This document shows positions 1 through 7,653 of a stretch of DNA of 30,607 nucleotides, piece after piece (position 1 is the stretch's first letter; every line of letters starts with the position of its first letter). Location of the stretch: the IMG/VR virus record IMGVR_UViG_3300049825_000215, positions 1 to 30,607 of that record; one strand, given 5' to 3'. The notes under the pieces are model-generated. The model was not told where the DNA came from. It worked only from the letters and a program-made list of their open reading frames with translations, and searched no databases. A program made the position numbers and the translations under genes. Source of the DNA: a virus.

Positions 1-77
1 GTGTTGGCATGAACCCCGGACTTGGTGGCGCGGGTGGCGCGGGTGGCAACGGTTATTGCATCGTCTACACGATGTAA
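1..77 (+). CDS. C-terminal end of a Gly-rich phage protein (partial)
   Basis: An open frame enters from the left edge and stops at TAA 75-77, eight bases before the next gene. It encodes a Gly/Ala-rich run (GLGGAGGAGGNG) and ends in YCIVYTM. A glycine-rich stretch followed by a short beta-type tail is common at the ends of phage fibre or tail proteins, which suggests a virion protein. The direction matches the following structural genes. Only about 25 residues are visible, so the function cannot be assigned. Confidence 0.5.
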   Translation, partial: VGMNPGLGGAGGAGGNGYCIVYTM

Positions 78-85
78 GGTGACGC

Positions 86-970
86 ATGGCTGATAACGGC
101 TCAATATTCGCCACAGAGACAGTTCCCGGCGGATGGTTTGCCCCGGAAACGCAGGGGCATGGATGGTTTGACAGGGACGGATTAGACCCGGCAAGCGCGG
201 GCGGCGTTACGATTACCGGCACTTTGTTTGCCGATGGCGATAGTTTCGGCTCTGGTTCTGTCAATCATGTAATTTCGGGAGCGATATTCGCCGATCCAGA
301 CGCCTTTGGCGCGGGGACGATCACATCGGGGATAAACATCACCGGCACCTTGTTTGCCGATTCTGATGCTTTTGGCGCTGGCTCTGTTTCAACAAGGCTT
401 ACCGGAACGCTTTTCAGTGACGGCGATAGTTTCGGGTCGGGCAGTTTCTCAATCAATGTTATCGGCTCTCTATTCAGCGATGCGGACACGTTCGGGGTGG
501 GGTCTGTTGGCCTTGGCGTATCAGGAACTCTTTATGCCGATCCTGATGCGTTTGGCGGAGGCGTTGTTTCAGGGCCGGGCGTCCAGAATATAGCGGGGAC
601 GCTTTTTGTTGACGGGGACACGTTCGGCTCTGGAGTTGTCGAGGTTCAACAGAAAAGTGGCGGCGGCATCGGCGGCATCCCTCGGAAAAAGCGCAAATAC
701 ATTATCATCGAAGAGGCGATAGAAGAGGCGGGAAAAGCCGTCCAGATTGCGATTGCGGAGCCGACAAAGGAAACAAAAAAACAAGCCGTTATTGCGGTGA
801 AAAGACTTGCGGAGGTTGACCCTGAATTTGAAGCGCCGAAAGCCCTTGTTCAGAACATGCGTTCAATTGCGCCCCTTGCGGCTGTTGATATATCACTGTA
901 TAAGGCAAAGCAGCGCGCGACGGCGCAGAAAAGGCGACAAATGATGATCCTGCTTTTGATGGCGGCTTGA
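86..970 (+). CDS. Virion-region protein with seven DxDxFGxG repeats
   Basis: This is a 294-residue protein of unknown function at the head of the structural cluster. Residues about 40-190 hold seven copies of a 20-24 residue repeat, roughly [IVL]xG[TSA][LI][FY]xDxDxFGxG, for example GTLFADGDSFGSG. The pattern predicts a repetitive beta structure, and the paired Asp residues could bind metal; both are inference. A basic patch (PRKKRK) follows near residue 200. The C-terminal third is charged and helical and ends in a hydrophobic tail (MMILLLMAA). The start at 86 follows the preceding stop by 8 bases, and the next gene begins directly at its stop. Its position upstream of scaffold and capsid, where a portal or connector gene often lies, suggests a head or connector role. 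It is not a portal by sequence. Confidence 0.75.
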   Translation: MADNGSIFATETVPGGWFAPETQGHGWFDRDGLDPASAGGVTITGTLFADGDSFGSGSVNHVISGAIFADPDAFGAGTITSGINITGTLFADSDAFGAGSVSTRLTGTLFSDGDSFGSGSFSINVIGSLFSDADTFGVGSVGLGVSGTLYADPDAFGGGVVSGPGVQNIAGTLFVDGDTFGSGVVEVQQKSGGGIGGIPRKKRKYIIIEEAIEEAGKAVQIAIAEPTKETKKQAVIAVKRLAEVDPEFEAPKALVQNMRSIAPLAAVDISLYKAKQRATAQKRRQMMILLLMAA

Positions 971-1240
971 ATGGAAAAGTTAACGCCAGAAGCGCGGATT
1001 GCCAGATCAGAAGCTTTCAAACGGCTTTGGGCGGAATATGAGTTTGACGGGTTATTCGAGGAGCTTGAAAACCAGTATGTCAAAGAATGGCGCAAATCGG
1101 AAATTCACGAAACGAAAAAGCGTGATGACCTTTGGCGCGCGTGCCAAGTTGTCGGGCATGTCAGGCAACACCTTATTTCAATTGTGAGCGATGGCGCGAG
1201 CGCCAAGATCGAGCTTAGAGGAAAATCAAATGCCAAGTGA
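971..1240 (+). CDS. Small charged protein upstream of scaffold, function unknown
   Basis: The protein has 89 residues and is rich in Glu, Lys and Arg, with predicted helices (LTPEARIARSEAFKRLWAEY). Its ATG follows the TGA of the preceding gene without a gap, and its end overlaps the scaffold start by 11 bases, so it is part of the same late operon. Small helical proteins in this place are common in phage head clusters, but I do not recognise a family. Confidence 0.7.
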   Translation: MEKLTPEARIARSEAFKRLWAEYEFDGLFEELENQYVKEWRKSEIHETKKRDDLWRACQVVGHVRQHLISIVSDGASAKIELRGKSNAK

Positions 1241-2075
1241 AGAAGAAGAACTCGTAGCTCTTGCGACAAATGCTCCGGCCATTGAAGATGAGCCGGTTGA
1301 AACTGCGACAGAAGAAGCCGTAGCGGAAAAGCCATCCGCTGAAGGCGAGGAAAAGACTGCCGAAAAAGCCGCAAATGATGACGGCAAGGCAGATGAAGAA
1401 AATGACGATTTCGCGTTTCTAGGCGTTGATTTGGGCTCAAAGCCCTCCGCCGTTGAAACTGCCGCCCCGTCCGTCAATGTTGAATTGGAACAATCGCGGG
1501 CTGAGATTGCCGCCGCGAAGGCAGAAGTTGAAACGCTGCGCCGCGCCCTTGCGGAATCGGAAGGCGCGCCGGTCCCGAATATGGACCTGATTAACCCGGA
1601 TTCGCCCAACTACGACCCGGACGCTTACAATAAGCAGATGTTCAAGTATCAGACATCGCAAGCGGAAAAAATGCACGCGCAACAGAGCAACGATATTGAA
1701 ACGCGCGCGAAGGCAAAGAAGTTTGTCGCCGAACGGGATGCGCAACTCCTAAAGGAAATGCCGTTTCTCTTTCAGGGCGAAAAGGGCAGACTCGCCGCTA
1801 AAGCAATTCTGGGCGAGGCCGTTAGGAATGGCCTTCCTGAAAATGAAGTCTGGGCGCTTACGGCTCCCATGATTAAGACGTTTTACAACAGTTTGCAGTG
1901 GCAAGCGGCGAAGGCCGCTAAGGCTGCGGCTGTTTCCAAGGCGTCTGAAAAAGATAGCCCGAAGCCGATCAAAACGGAAAAGTCTCGGGACGACAAGGCC
2001 GGTGCGGCGCTTGAAAGACTCATGCAAACCGGCTCCCGTGAAGACGCCATTGCGGCGTATATAGCGAGGGGCTAG
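1230..2075 (+). CDS. Probable capsid scaffolding protein
   Basis: The protein has 281 residues. It is very acidic at the N terminus (PSEEEELV and many Glu/Ala residues to about residue 80). A predicted coiled coil follows at about 85-115 (ELEQSRAEIAAAKAEVETLRR), then a helical middle and a Lys/Ala-rich C-terminal part. Low complexity, acidity, coiled coil and a position directly before the capsid gene are typical of phage scaffold proteins, which fill the procapsid and leave before packaging. ATG 1230 is preferred to an upstream in-frame ATG because AGAGGA lies nine bases before it. The assignment rests on context and composition. Confidence 0.75.
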   Translation: MPSEEEELVALATNAPAIEDEPVETATEEAVAEKPSAEGEEKTAEKAANDDGKADEENDDFAFLGVDLGSKPSAVETAAPSVNVELEQSRAEIAAAKAEVETLRRALAESEGAPVPNMDLINPDSPNYDPDAYNKQMFKYQTSQAEKMHAQQSNDIETRAKAKKFVAERDAQLLKEMPFLFQGEKGRLAAKAILGEAVRNGLPENEVWALTAPMIKTFYNSLQWQAAKAAKAAAVSKASEKDSPKPIKTEKSRDDKAGAALERLMQTGSREDAIAAYIARG

Positions 2076-2099
2076 CAACCCGCCTTAAGGAGAATTTCC

Positions 2100-3092
2100 A
2101 TGGCCTCATCTACGAATGCTTTTCTAACCGCGTCCGCTAAGGGCAATTACGAAGAACTCTCGGACATCGTTGATGTTACTCAGCGCTCCGACACGCCGAT
2201 CTATTCGATGATTGGCTCTGACAAATCCTCTGCGGTTTTTACCGAATGGGAAACCATGTCTCTCGATGCGCCCGCGGACAATGCGGCGGAAGAAGCCCGC
2301 GACTACACGTTCGCCGCGACTACCCCCGCCGTCCGTATTGGCAATTATCACCAGATTCTTGAAAAGACCGGCAAGATCGGCAACACTCAGGAAGCTGTGA
2401 GCAATGCCGGTGGAGCGGAGCAGATTGCTCAAAAGAAGATTGACAAGGCGTTGGCTTTGAAAACTGACATTGAGTATTCGCTTGTTGCGGCAAACGCTTC
2501 GGTTGCGACCGGGTTCCGCAAATCCGGTTCTTTGTCCACATGGGCGACAACCAACGTATCGCGCGGCGCGACGGGTGCGAATGGCGGTTACAATACCGGC
2601 ACTAAGCTGACTGTTGCCCCGACCAACGGCACGCTGCGGGCGTTTACGAAAGTCCTTATGGACGATCTTCTCCAAGCGTCTTTTTCGTCCGGCGCGAAAC
2701 TTCGGCACATGTTCACGTCGCCTTACAACAAGCGTGTCTTTGCAACGTTCATGTCGGATACGAACGTGGCGTCGTTCCGCTATGCCGCAAAAGAAAGCGG
2801 CAAGAATACGCTAGTCGCGGACGCGGAAGTTTATCAGGGTCCACTCGGCCTTGTTTACGTGCATCCTAACTTTGTGATGGGCGGATCGGCTGCGTTGGCC
2901 AGGAATATCTTTGTCCTTGATACGGACAAGATCAAATGGGCTTGGCTGCGCAAAATCAAGGAAGATACGGACCTTGCCAAGCTCGGCGATTTCAAGAACT
3001 TCGTCATTCAGGGCGAAGGCTGCGTCAAGCCTTTGAATGAAAAGGCCGTTGGCGTCATTGCTGACGTGTTCGGCTTGACCGCTTCGACGTAA
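2100..3092 (+). CDS. Major capsid protein, SU10/DUF5309-type
   Basis: The protein has 330 residues and forms the head shell. The N-terminal part (YEELSDIVDVTQRSDTPIYS then VFTEWETMSLDAPADNAAEE) matches the start of the SU10-like major head protein family (DUF5309), where a short helix is followed by the W-E-x-x-x-L strand of the HK97 fold. The length is usual for the family, and the C-terminal part (DTDKIKWAWLRKI, then NEKAVGVIADVFGL) also fits. AAGGAG lies seven bases before the ATG, the best ribosome binding site in this part of the window, as expected for the most abundant virion protein. Confidence 0.88.
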   Translation: MASSTNAFLTASAKGNYEELSDIVDVTQRSDTPIYSMIGSDKSSAVFTEWETMSLDAPADNAAEEARDYTFAATTPAVRIGNYHQILEKTGKIGNTQEAVSNAGGAEQIAQKKIDKALALKTDIEYSLVAANASVATGFRKSGSLSTWATTNVSRGATGANGGYNTGTKLTVAPTNGTLRAFTKVLMDDLLQASFSSGAKLRHMFTSPYNKRVFATFMSDTNVASFRYAAKESGKNTLVADAEVYQGPLGLVYVHPNFVMGGSAALARNIFVLDTDKIKWAWLRKIKEDTDLAKLGDFKNFVIQGEGCVKPLNEKAVGVIADVFGLTAST

Positions 3093-3154
3093 TGGCGGGC
3101 TATGAAGATCAGGGCAGCGGATTTGACCCGTTTGCATCTGGATATGAGCTTCAA

Positions 3155-3177
3155 GGGCGGGGGATTGTTCCCCGCCC
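3155..3177 (+). terminator. GC-rich hairpin just after the capsid gene
   Basis: GGGCGGGG (3155-3162) pairs perfectly with CCCCGCCC (3170-3177) around the loop GATTGTT. The hairpin lies 63 bases after the capsid stop. It has no T tract, so it may be a weak terminator, an attenuator that lowers expression of downstream genes relative to capsid, or a block that protects the capsid mRNA 3' end. Confidence 0.45.
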
Positions 3178-3205
3178 GGACAAAATGACAAAATTGGAGA
3201 ATATC

Positions 3206-3370
3206 ATGGCAGAAGAAAAGCTCATTCGCTGCATTGTCCAGCGTGACCGTTGGGATGAAAAAGGACAGCGCATCCCGGCCGGAACGGAAATTGATGTTCC
3301 CGTTGAGGAAGCTATGGACGGTGTTGAGAGCGGCGCTCTTGTCCGGGCTAAGGCGAAGGAAACGAAATAA
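3206..3370 (+). CDS. Small protein between capsid and adaptor, function unknown
   Basis: The protein has 54 residues (AEEKLIRCIVQRDRWDEKGQ, then PAGTEIDVPVEEAMDGVESG). The core looks like a small beta domain with a C-terminal helix, of the type found in short head-completion proteins. The frame is open back to an ATG at 3092 that overlaps the capsid stop, but the stretch 3092-3205 contains a strong hairpin and has weak coding character. ATG 3206 has GGAG seven bases upstream, so I prefer it. The stop overlaps the next ATG (TAATG). Confidence 0.65.
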   Translation: MAEEKLIRCIVQRDRWDEKGQRIPAGTEIDVPVEEAMDGVESGALVRAKAKETK

Positions 3371-3696
3371 TGATGGTTAGTGATGGCGATTGGGAACTTG
3401 TGGGTCACAACCTTCATTCCGGCGTCAGCACTTGGCGGCTTGACGTGGGGGACGGCTATGTTTTCAAAACTGTTTCTGAATCAGCGGGCGATATTTTGGA
3501 CGAAAACCGCACCTTGCGGAACATGGCGTCATCCGGGTGGTCCGGCGATTATCACCTAATTGGAAAAGTTCCGTTGAACCTTCTGCATGACGGCGCGCTT
3601 AGGGGCGCTGCGATTGACGGCGACGATGAATACGTTAAGCGTTGGCTTTCCAATTCCGATAATTCGGGATGGCGCACAAAGGACGGGCGGCTATGA
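3370..3696 (+). CDS. Conserved-looking phage protein, function unknown
   Basis: The protein has 108 residues. It contains motifs I associate with small proteins found beside phage capsid and adaptor genes: DENRTLRNMASSGWSGDYHL, then DEYVKRWLSNSDNSGWRTKD and a terminal GRL. The pattern suggests a small alpha/beta domain, but I know of no role. TAATG coupling to the gene before and ATGA to the adaptor gene place it firmly in the late operon. Confidence 0.7.
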   Translation: MMVSDGDWELVGHNLHSGVSTWRLDVGDGYVFKTVSESAGDILDENRTLRNMASSGWSGDYHLIGKVPLNLLHDGALRGAAIDGDDEYVKRWLSNSDNSGWRTKDGRL

Positions 3697-4490
3697 TACG
3701 CGACGTTGACACGCTCAAGGCGGAAATTCTCGACTGGATGCAACGGGCGGATTTGGTCGATAAGACGGATATGTTCATTGCCCCGGTCATTGCCGACAGC
3801 GCGACGTTGTTAAACATCTTTGTCACCGAAACATTCATGACGCAAAAGGCGGTTGAAGGGCAGGACTTTATGATCCTGCCAACGTTGTTTTGCGGTGCGT
3901 TGGAATTTCGCGTCGAGGATAAACGCTATCAGCGGGTTTCTTTTCGGGAAGTGATGGACGGGGAGATAAATTGCTCTTACACGGTGCACGGCGAGCGGAT
4001 TTTGTTTTACCCTGCGGCCAAGTTGAACGATGTTCTTCGGCTTGAGTTTCGCGGTTTGTCGCGGGGCGGCAAGGTCGGTTTTGATATGGACCTTGAGCAG
4101 CTGGCACAATTTTTCCACCGTTCGGAATCCGTCACGGGTTCGACGGGAACGATAGGTGACAGTCAAGGCCGCTATCCTTTGGTCTTGGAGGAAATCACAC
4201 AGCCCAATCGTGATGCTGATGCGGTTCCCGGCCCTGCTTATGTGGACCGCATCACAGACAGCTACAACGCGGCGCAGCGGCTTTTGGAACGGTTTCCAAA
4301 CCTGTTTTTGTATGGTGCATTGGTCAACGCCTATCGCTACATTCAAGACGAAACGCGGGCGCAATACTGGCAAAGCCTTTATGCGGAACAGATCAGCCTT
4401 GCGCAGCGTCAATTGCTCGCGGCCAAACACGGCGGGGATAAGCTTCACATCCGGCCACGTGGCAGGTCGTTGTTGCAGGGGCGGCGCTAA
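3693..4490 (+). CDS. Head-tail adaptor protein (SU10/P22 gp4-like)
   Basis: The protein has 265 residues. The N-terminal helix (IRDVDTLKAEILDWMQRADL) and the C-terminal helical pair (NLFLYGALVNAYRYIQDETR then WQSLYAEQI) match the layout of podovirus adaptor proteins, in which helices dock on the portal ring and a beta insertion sits between them. In this family it joins portal to nozzle. ATG 3693 overlaps the preceding TGA; an upstream in-frame ATG at 3669 is less likely. The next gene, a nozzle-like protein, supports the call. The family is judged by eye. Confidence 0.78.
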   Translation: MIRDVDTLKAEILDWMQRADLVDKTDMFIAPVIADSATLLNIFVTETFMTQKAVEGQDFMILPTLFCGALEFRVEDKRYQRVSFREVMDGEINCSYTVHGERILFYPAAKLNDVLRLEFRGLSRGGKVGFDMDLEQLAQFFHRSESVTGSTGTIGDSQGRYPLVLEEITQPNRDADAVPGPAYVDRITDSYNAAQRLLERFPNLFLYGALVNAYRYIQDETRAQYWQSLYAEQISLAQRQLLAAKHGGDKLHIRPRGRSLLQGRR

Positions 4491-5770
4491 TGCGTATGTC
4501 GCCTGTTATACCCTTTGGCGCATGGGAGCCGGACATGCCGCCCCTAGGGGCTAAGACGGCGACGGAAATCATTAATGCCGTCCCGGTCAAGGGCGGATAT
4601 GGGCCGTTCAAGGAACTGGCAATTTCGGGGCCTATCGGGCCGGGCGCGCCGAAATCAGGAATTCGGATTGACGGCAATACATACATCGCGACAGCGGCGG
4701 GGGTTTACTACAACGGGGCGCAGATTGAAGGGGGCGCACCGGGGATTGCATGGGAATTTGAACGGTGGGGCAATTACATTGCCGCCGTTTCAAGCCTTGG
4801 CGTGTTCAGGGGCATTGCGGGCGTTCTGACACATGTTCCCGGCTCTCCGGGGGGGCGGCTTGTTCGCCGCGTCAAGGATTTTCTCGTTATTGGCCGAAGC
4901 GATAATCCGCATTTTCTGCATTGGTCCGCGATTAATGACATGATGGATTTTGCCCCTTCAAAAACCCGGCAAGCTGATCTGAATGATATGGGCGCTCAAT
5001 TCGGCGCGGTCATGGGCATTGCGGGCGAAGAAAGCCCGTTCGTATTGCAAGAGCGTTCAATTTCCCGAATGACATATGCGGGGCCTCCTGTCATTTTCTC
5101 ATTCTTGCGGGTTTCGGATGACCGGGGATGCATCTCGAAGGGGTCGGTTATCAATACTCCTTTCGGGTCCGGTTTTTTCAGCCAAGACGGGCCTAACGTT
5201 ATTTTGGGCGATGAGATAAGACAGATTTCCAAAGGCAGCTTTCAACGCTGGTTTGCTTCGAATTTCAACCCGGCTTGGCCGGTAAGCGCCGGGTATGACT
5301 GGCGTGAGAAAACGATTGTCTGGGCGTGGGATGAAGGAACACGGCGCAGGGGTTTGGCCTATTCGGTCACACAAGACAGGGCGACGTTGATTGAAGATGC
5401 TCCCGCGCTTTTGTTGAATGACGGGAATTTAGCGTTCGGCGTCGACGTGACCGGGCGGGTAGGGACGTTTACAGGTCCGAATGCAAGGGCGACACTGACA
5501 ACGGGCGAAAGCCAAATGGAGCCGCAGAGGCGGGCTTTCGCGGCTGAGATTTGGCCGGTTGTTGATGCTCAAATAAAGTCGGCAAGCGTAGGGGTAAGGG
5601 ACGGGCAGACTGTAACATATTCGCCTGAATATGAGGCTAATTCGGCAGGGATGGTTCCTTGCCGGGTTTCGGCGCATAATCATCGTTTTAAGACAATCAT
5701 CCCGCGCGGGCAGGACTGGCAATTCGCGCAAGGCGTCCAGGTTGGATTCAGGCCGGAAGGAAGGCAATAA
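4490..5770 (+). CDS. Tail nozzle / head-stabilisation protein
   Basis: The protein has 426 residues and is dominated by beta-strand repeats. It opens with PFGAWEPDMPPLGAKTATEI, the start typical of podovirus nozzle or P22 gp10-like stabilisation proteins, which list output values early (INAVPVKGGYGPFKELA). The middle contains VKDFLVIGRSDNP and AAVSSLGVFRGIAG, blade-like strands of a predicted beta propeller. It forms the tail tube extension below the adaptor and keeps the packaged DNA in. TAATG links it to the adaptor gene. I am fairly sure of the class, less so of the exact family. Confidence 0.8.
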   Translation: MRMSPVIPFGAWEPDMPPLGAKTATEIINAVPVKGGYGPFKELAISGPIGPGAPKSGIRIDGNTYIATAAGVYYNGAQIEGGAPGIAWEFERWGNYIAAVSSLGVFRGIAGVLTHVPGSPGGRLVRRVKDFLVIGRSDNPHFLHWSAINDMMDFAPSKTRQADLNDMGAQFGAVMGIAGEESPFVLQERSISRMTYAGPPVIFSFLRVSDDRGCISKGSVINTPFGSGFFSQDGPNVILGDEIRQISKGSFQRWFASNFNPAWPVSAGYDWREKTIVWAWDEGTRRRGLAYSVTQDRATLIEDAPALLLNDGNLAFGVDVTGRVGTFTGPNARATLTTGESQMEPQRRAFAAEIWPVVDAQIKSASVGVRDGQTVTYSPEYEANSAGMVPCRVSAHNHRFKTIIPRGQDWQFAQGVQVGFRPEGRQ

Positions 5771-6135
5771 TGGCAAAAACGCAACTTGGCCCGATTCACA
5801 TTACGGCATGGGATACGCCGACAACGCTTTTCACGGGCGGCGCGAGTGGCACAATTATCGATCAGGTCATCTTGAACAATTCGAGTGACGTTTCGAGCGG
5901 CGCGATCACCACTAAGGTAAACATCTCAATTGTTCCAGCGGCGGGAAGCCCTTCTGCGGCAAATCAGGTTCTTTCCGGCAAGTCGATATTCCGGCAGAAA
6001 AACTATGAATTGAAAGAATTGGAAGGAATGTTTATAGCTACCGGGACAACGTTTGTTGTGACCGCCGTTCCGTCAACAAGCGGCACGGGTGTTGCGCCTA
6101 GCATTGTGGTTTCAGGCTCATATGAGAATTTGTAA
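5770..6135 (+). CDS. Small beta-rich virion protein
   Basis: The protein has 121 residues, with alternating strands (TIIDQVILNNSSDVSSGAIT then KVNISIVP) and a C-terminal GSYENL. The composition (Thr, Ser, Val, Gly rich, no Cys) suits an Ig-like or jelly-roll accessory protein on head or tail. It lies between nozzle and internal virion genes and is coupled by TAATG on both sides. No family is recognised. Confidence 0.7.
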   Translation: MAKTQLGPIHITAWDTPTTLFTGGASGTIIDQVILNNSSDVSSGAITTKVNISIVPAAGSPSAANQVLSGKSIFRQKNYELKELEGMFIATGTTFVVTAVPSTSGTGVAPSIVVSGSYENL

Positions 6136-6545
6136 TGTTGATTGTCGGCCTTGACGCATCGAATGTGCAAAAGCTTTGGCCGTCACTGAAGCCGTTTTTT
6201 GAGAGTTTCGCATCTTGTTCAAATGGCCGTGATTCGGCTGAGACATTGAAGCGGATGGTGATTGAAAGGGACATGCAGTGCTGGATAGCGCAAGAGGATG
6301 GCAAGATTTATGCTACGGCGCTTTCGGAGATTGTCCTAACCCCTACAGGCCAGCGTTGGGCGCATTTGGGGTATCTAACTGGGCGTGAGCGTAAGCGTTG
6401 GCTGCATTTAGCGCCGGAGTTCAAGGCCAAGGCCAAAGAGGCGGGCATGGACGGAGTTACAATCCACGCTCGGAAGGGCTGGACTAAGTTCCTTCAAAGC
6501 CAAGGGTTTAAGGATACCCACGTCATATTTGAGGTCAAGTTCTAA
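6135..6545 (+). CDS. GNAT-like acetyltransferase-fold protein
   Basis: The protein has 136 residues. The order of elements fits the GNAT fold: an N-terminal helix (LWPSLKPFFESFASCS), a strand pair (MQCWIAQEDGKIYATALSEI), a beta-4-like strand (RWAHLGYLTG) and a late helix plus strand (WTKFLQSQGFKDTHVIFEV) that reads like the usual GNAT C-terminal GF motif. The acetyl-CoA loop (Q/R-x-x-G-x-G/A) is not clear, so it may be a structural derivative. GNAT-like genes are common beside podovirus internal-protein genes; the substrate is unknown. Confidence 0.6.
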   Translation: MLIVGLDASNVQKLWPSLKPFFESFASCSNGRDSAETLKRMVIERDMQCWIAQEDGKIYATALSEIVLTPTGQRWAHLGYLTGRERKRWLHLAPEFKAKAKEAGMDGVTIHARKGWTKFLQSQGFKDTHVIFEVKF

Positions 6546-7306
6546 TGCCTAGCAAAAACCAGACAGTCACGTCAAAATCGGACCCGTGGGAAGATGCGCA
6601 ACCGTATATTCTCGCGGCGCTAGAGGGATATCAGGAGCTTTTCGAGAGCGATCCTAATGGCGATTTTACCGTAGAGGCGCGCGACGAATACACAATTCAA
6701 GCGGAAGAACTGGTGATAGCCCGCGTTGATTCCGGCGATGCGGTTATGGTTTCGCAAGCGGCTCAGGCGGCTTTGTTGGGGATAGTTTCCGCGCCCGCTT
6801 ACTCGCAAGGGGCAAATCTTTACGCGAATGTTGAAGCTCTCGTTGTCCCTACTATCACGGCGCAATTCGCCGGGGCTAACAGGATTGGCGGGGCTCTATA
6901 TGCTTTGGAAATGGCGCGGGGCTTGACGGAATCGTTTGCGCCAATCGCATTGCAAGCTCGCCAAATGGAGCTTCAATCAATTCTTAATGTCGCTGCCGTC
7001 GCTGACAAGGTTGACACTGGCGCGATGCTGGATGTGAAGTTGTTGGCGGGTGTCGGTTCTGATCGTGAGACTTATGCCAAGCGGCTCATTGACGCGCCTT
7101 ATGTGCAGAAGAGCCGTTGGCTTGATGTTACCGGCGCGGCGGGCGGTTTCGGCGGCACAAACCAGACAACGAGTAACAATAGGGGCGCTGGCATTGCGTC
7201 TTCTCTCGGCGGGGCATTGTCGGGCGCGGCAACAGGGTTTTCAATGGGCGGGCCGTTCGGCGCACTTATCGGCGGTGGCCTAGGTCTACTTTCGGGGTTA
7301 GTTTGA
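6545..7306 (+). CDS. Internal virion / tail-associated protein
   Basis: The protein has 253 residues. It starts with a segment typical of phage internal proteins (SDPWEDAQPYILAALEGYQE), then a long Ala-rich helical body (EEL to QSILNVAAVADK), and ends in a Gly-rich hydrophobic stretch (GAATGFSMGGPFGALIGGGL) that could insert into a membrane. It is followed by three more genes of similar style, as expected for a DNA ejection set that is expelled into the cell envelope. Assigned by composition and place. Confidence 0.65.
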   Translation: MPSKNQTVTSKSDPWEDAQPYILAALEGYQELFESDPNGDFTVEARDEYTIQAEELVIARVDSGDAVMVSQAAQAALLGIVSAPAYSQGANLYANVEALVVPTITAQFAGANRIGGALYALEMARGLTESFAPIALQARQMELQSILNVAAVADKVDTGAMLDVKLLAGVGSDRETYAKRLIDAPYVQKSRWLDVTGAAGGFGGTNQTTSNNRGAGIASSLGGALSGAATGFSMGGPFGALIGGGLGLLSGLV

Positions 7307-7653
7307 TGAATGGTTTTTTCGGTGGAATGTTCAGGCCCGGAATGGGCATGGGCGGAATGATGCAAAAGCCCATGGGGCTTATGAGCGCGCGCGCGCCTAT
7401 GCAAGGGCCTATGCAGCCAAACTATTTCCCTCCTGCGCCGCAAGCGCCGGGCCTGATGGGTTCAATGACGGGCGGCGATATGCTCGGCATGGCTTCACAA
7501 GCTTTTGGTTCAGGGCAAGGGCAGCAAGAGCAGCTTGCGCCACCCCCGTCATTCTATCAGAAATCCGGCAAGCCCGCGCCTCAATTGAGCGCGATGCAAT
7601 ATGAACAGCCGCGCCCAATGTCACGGCTAAATGCGTTTTTCGGGGGCATGTGA
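7306..7653 (+). CDS. Met/Gly/Pro-rich small virion protein
   Basis: The protein has 115 residues and is low in complexity: the N-terminal half is Met/Gly/Pro rich (FFGGMFRPGMGMGGMMQKPM) and the rest is Gln/Pro rich. The same motif, FFGGM, occurs near the N terminus and as the last five residues. ATG 7306 overlaps the preceding TGA (TGATG). It is probably disordered. Its place within the ejection-protein run suggests a virion component or linker. No known family. Confidence 0.65.
   Translation: MNGFFGGMFRPGMGMGGMMQKPMGLMSARAPMQGPMQPNYFPPAPQAPGLMGSMTGGDMLGMASQAFGSGQGQQEQLAPPPSFYQKSGKPAPQLSAMQYEQPRPMSRLNAFFGGM

Noticed and set aside
2124-2708. 194-residue minus frame
   Set aside because: It lies wholly inside the capsid gene, is Arg-rich and looks like a shadow frame.
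3810-4448. 212-residue minus frame
   Set aside because: It lies inside the adaptor gene and has the composition of a shadow frame.
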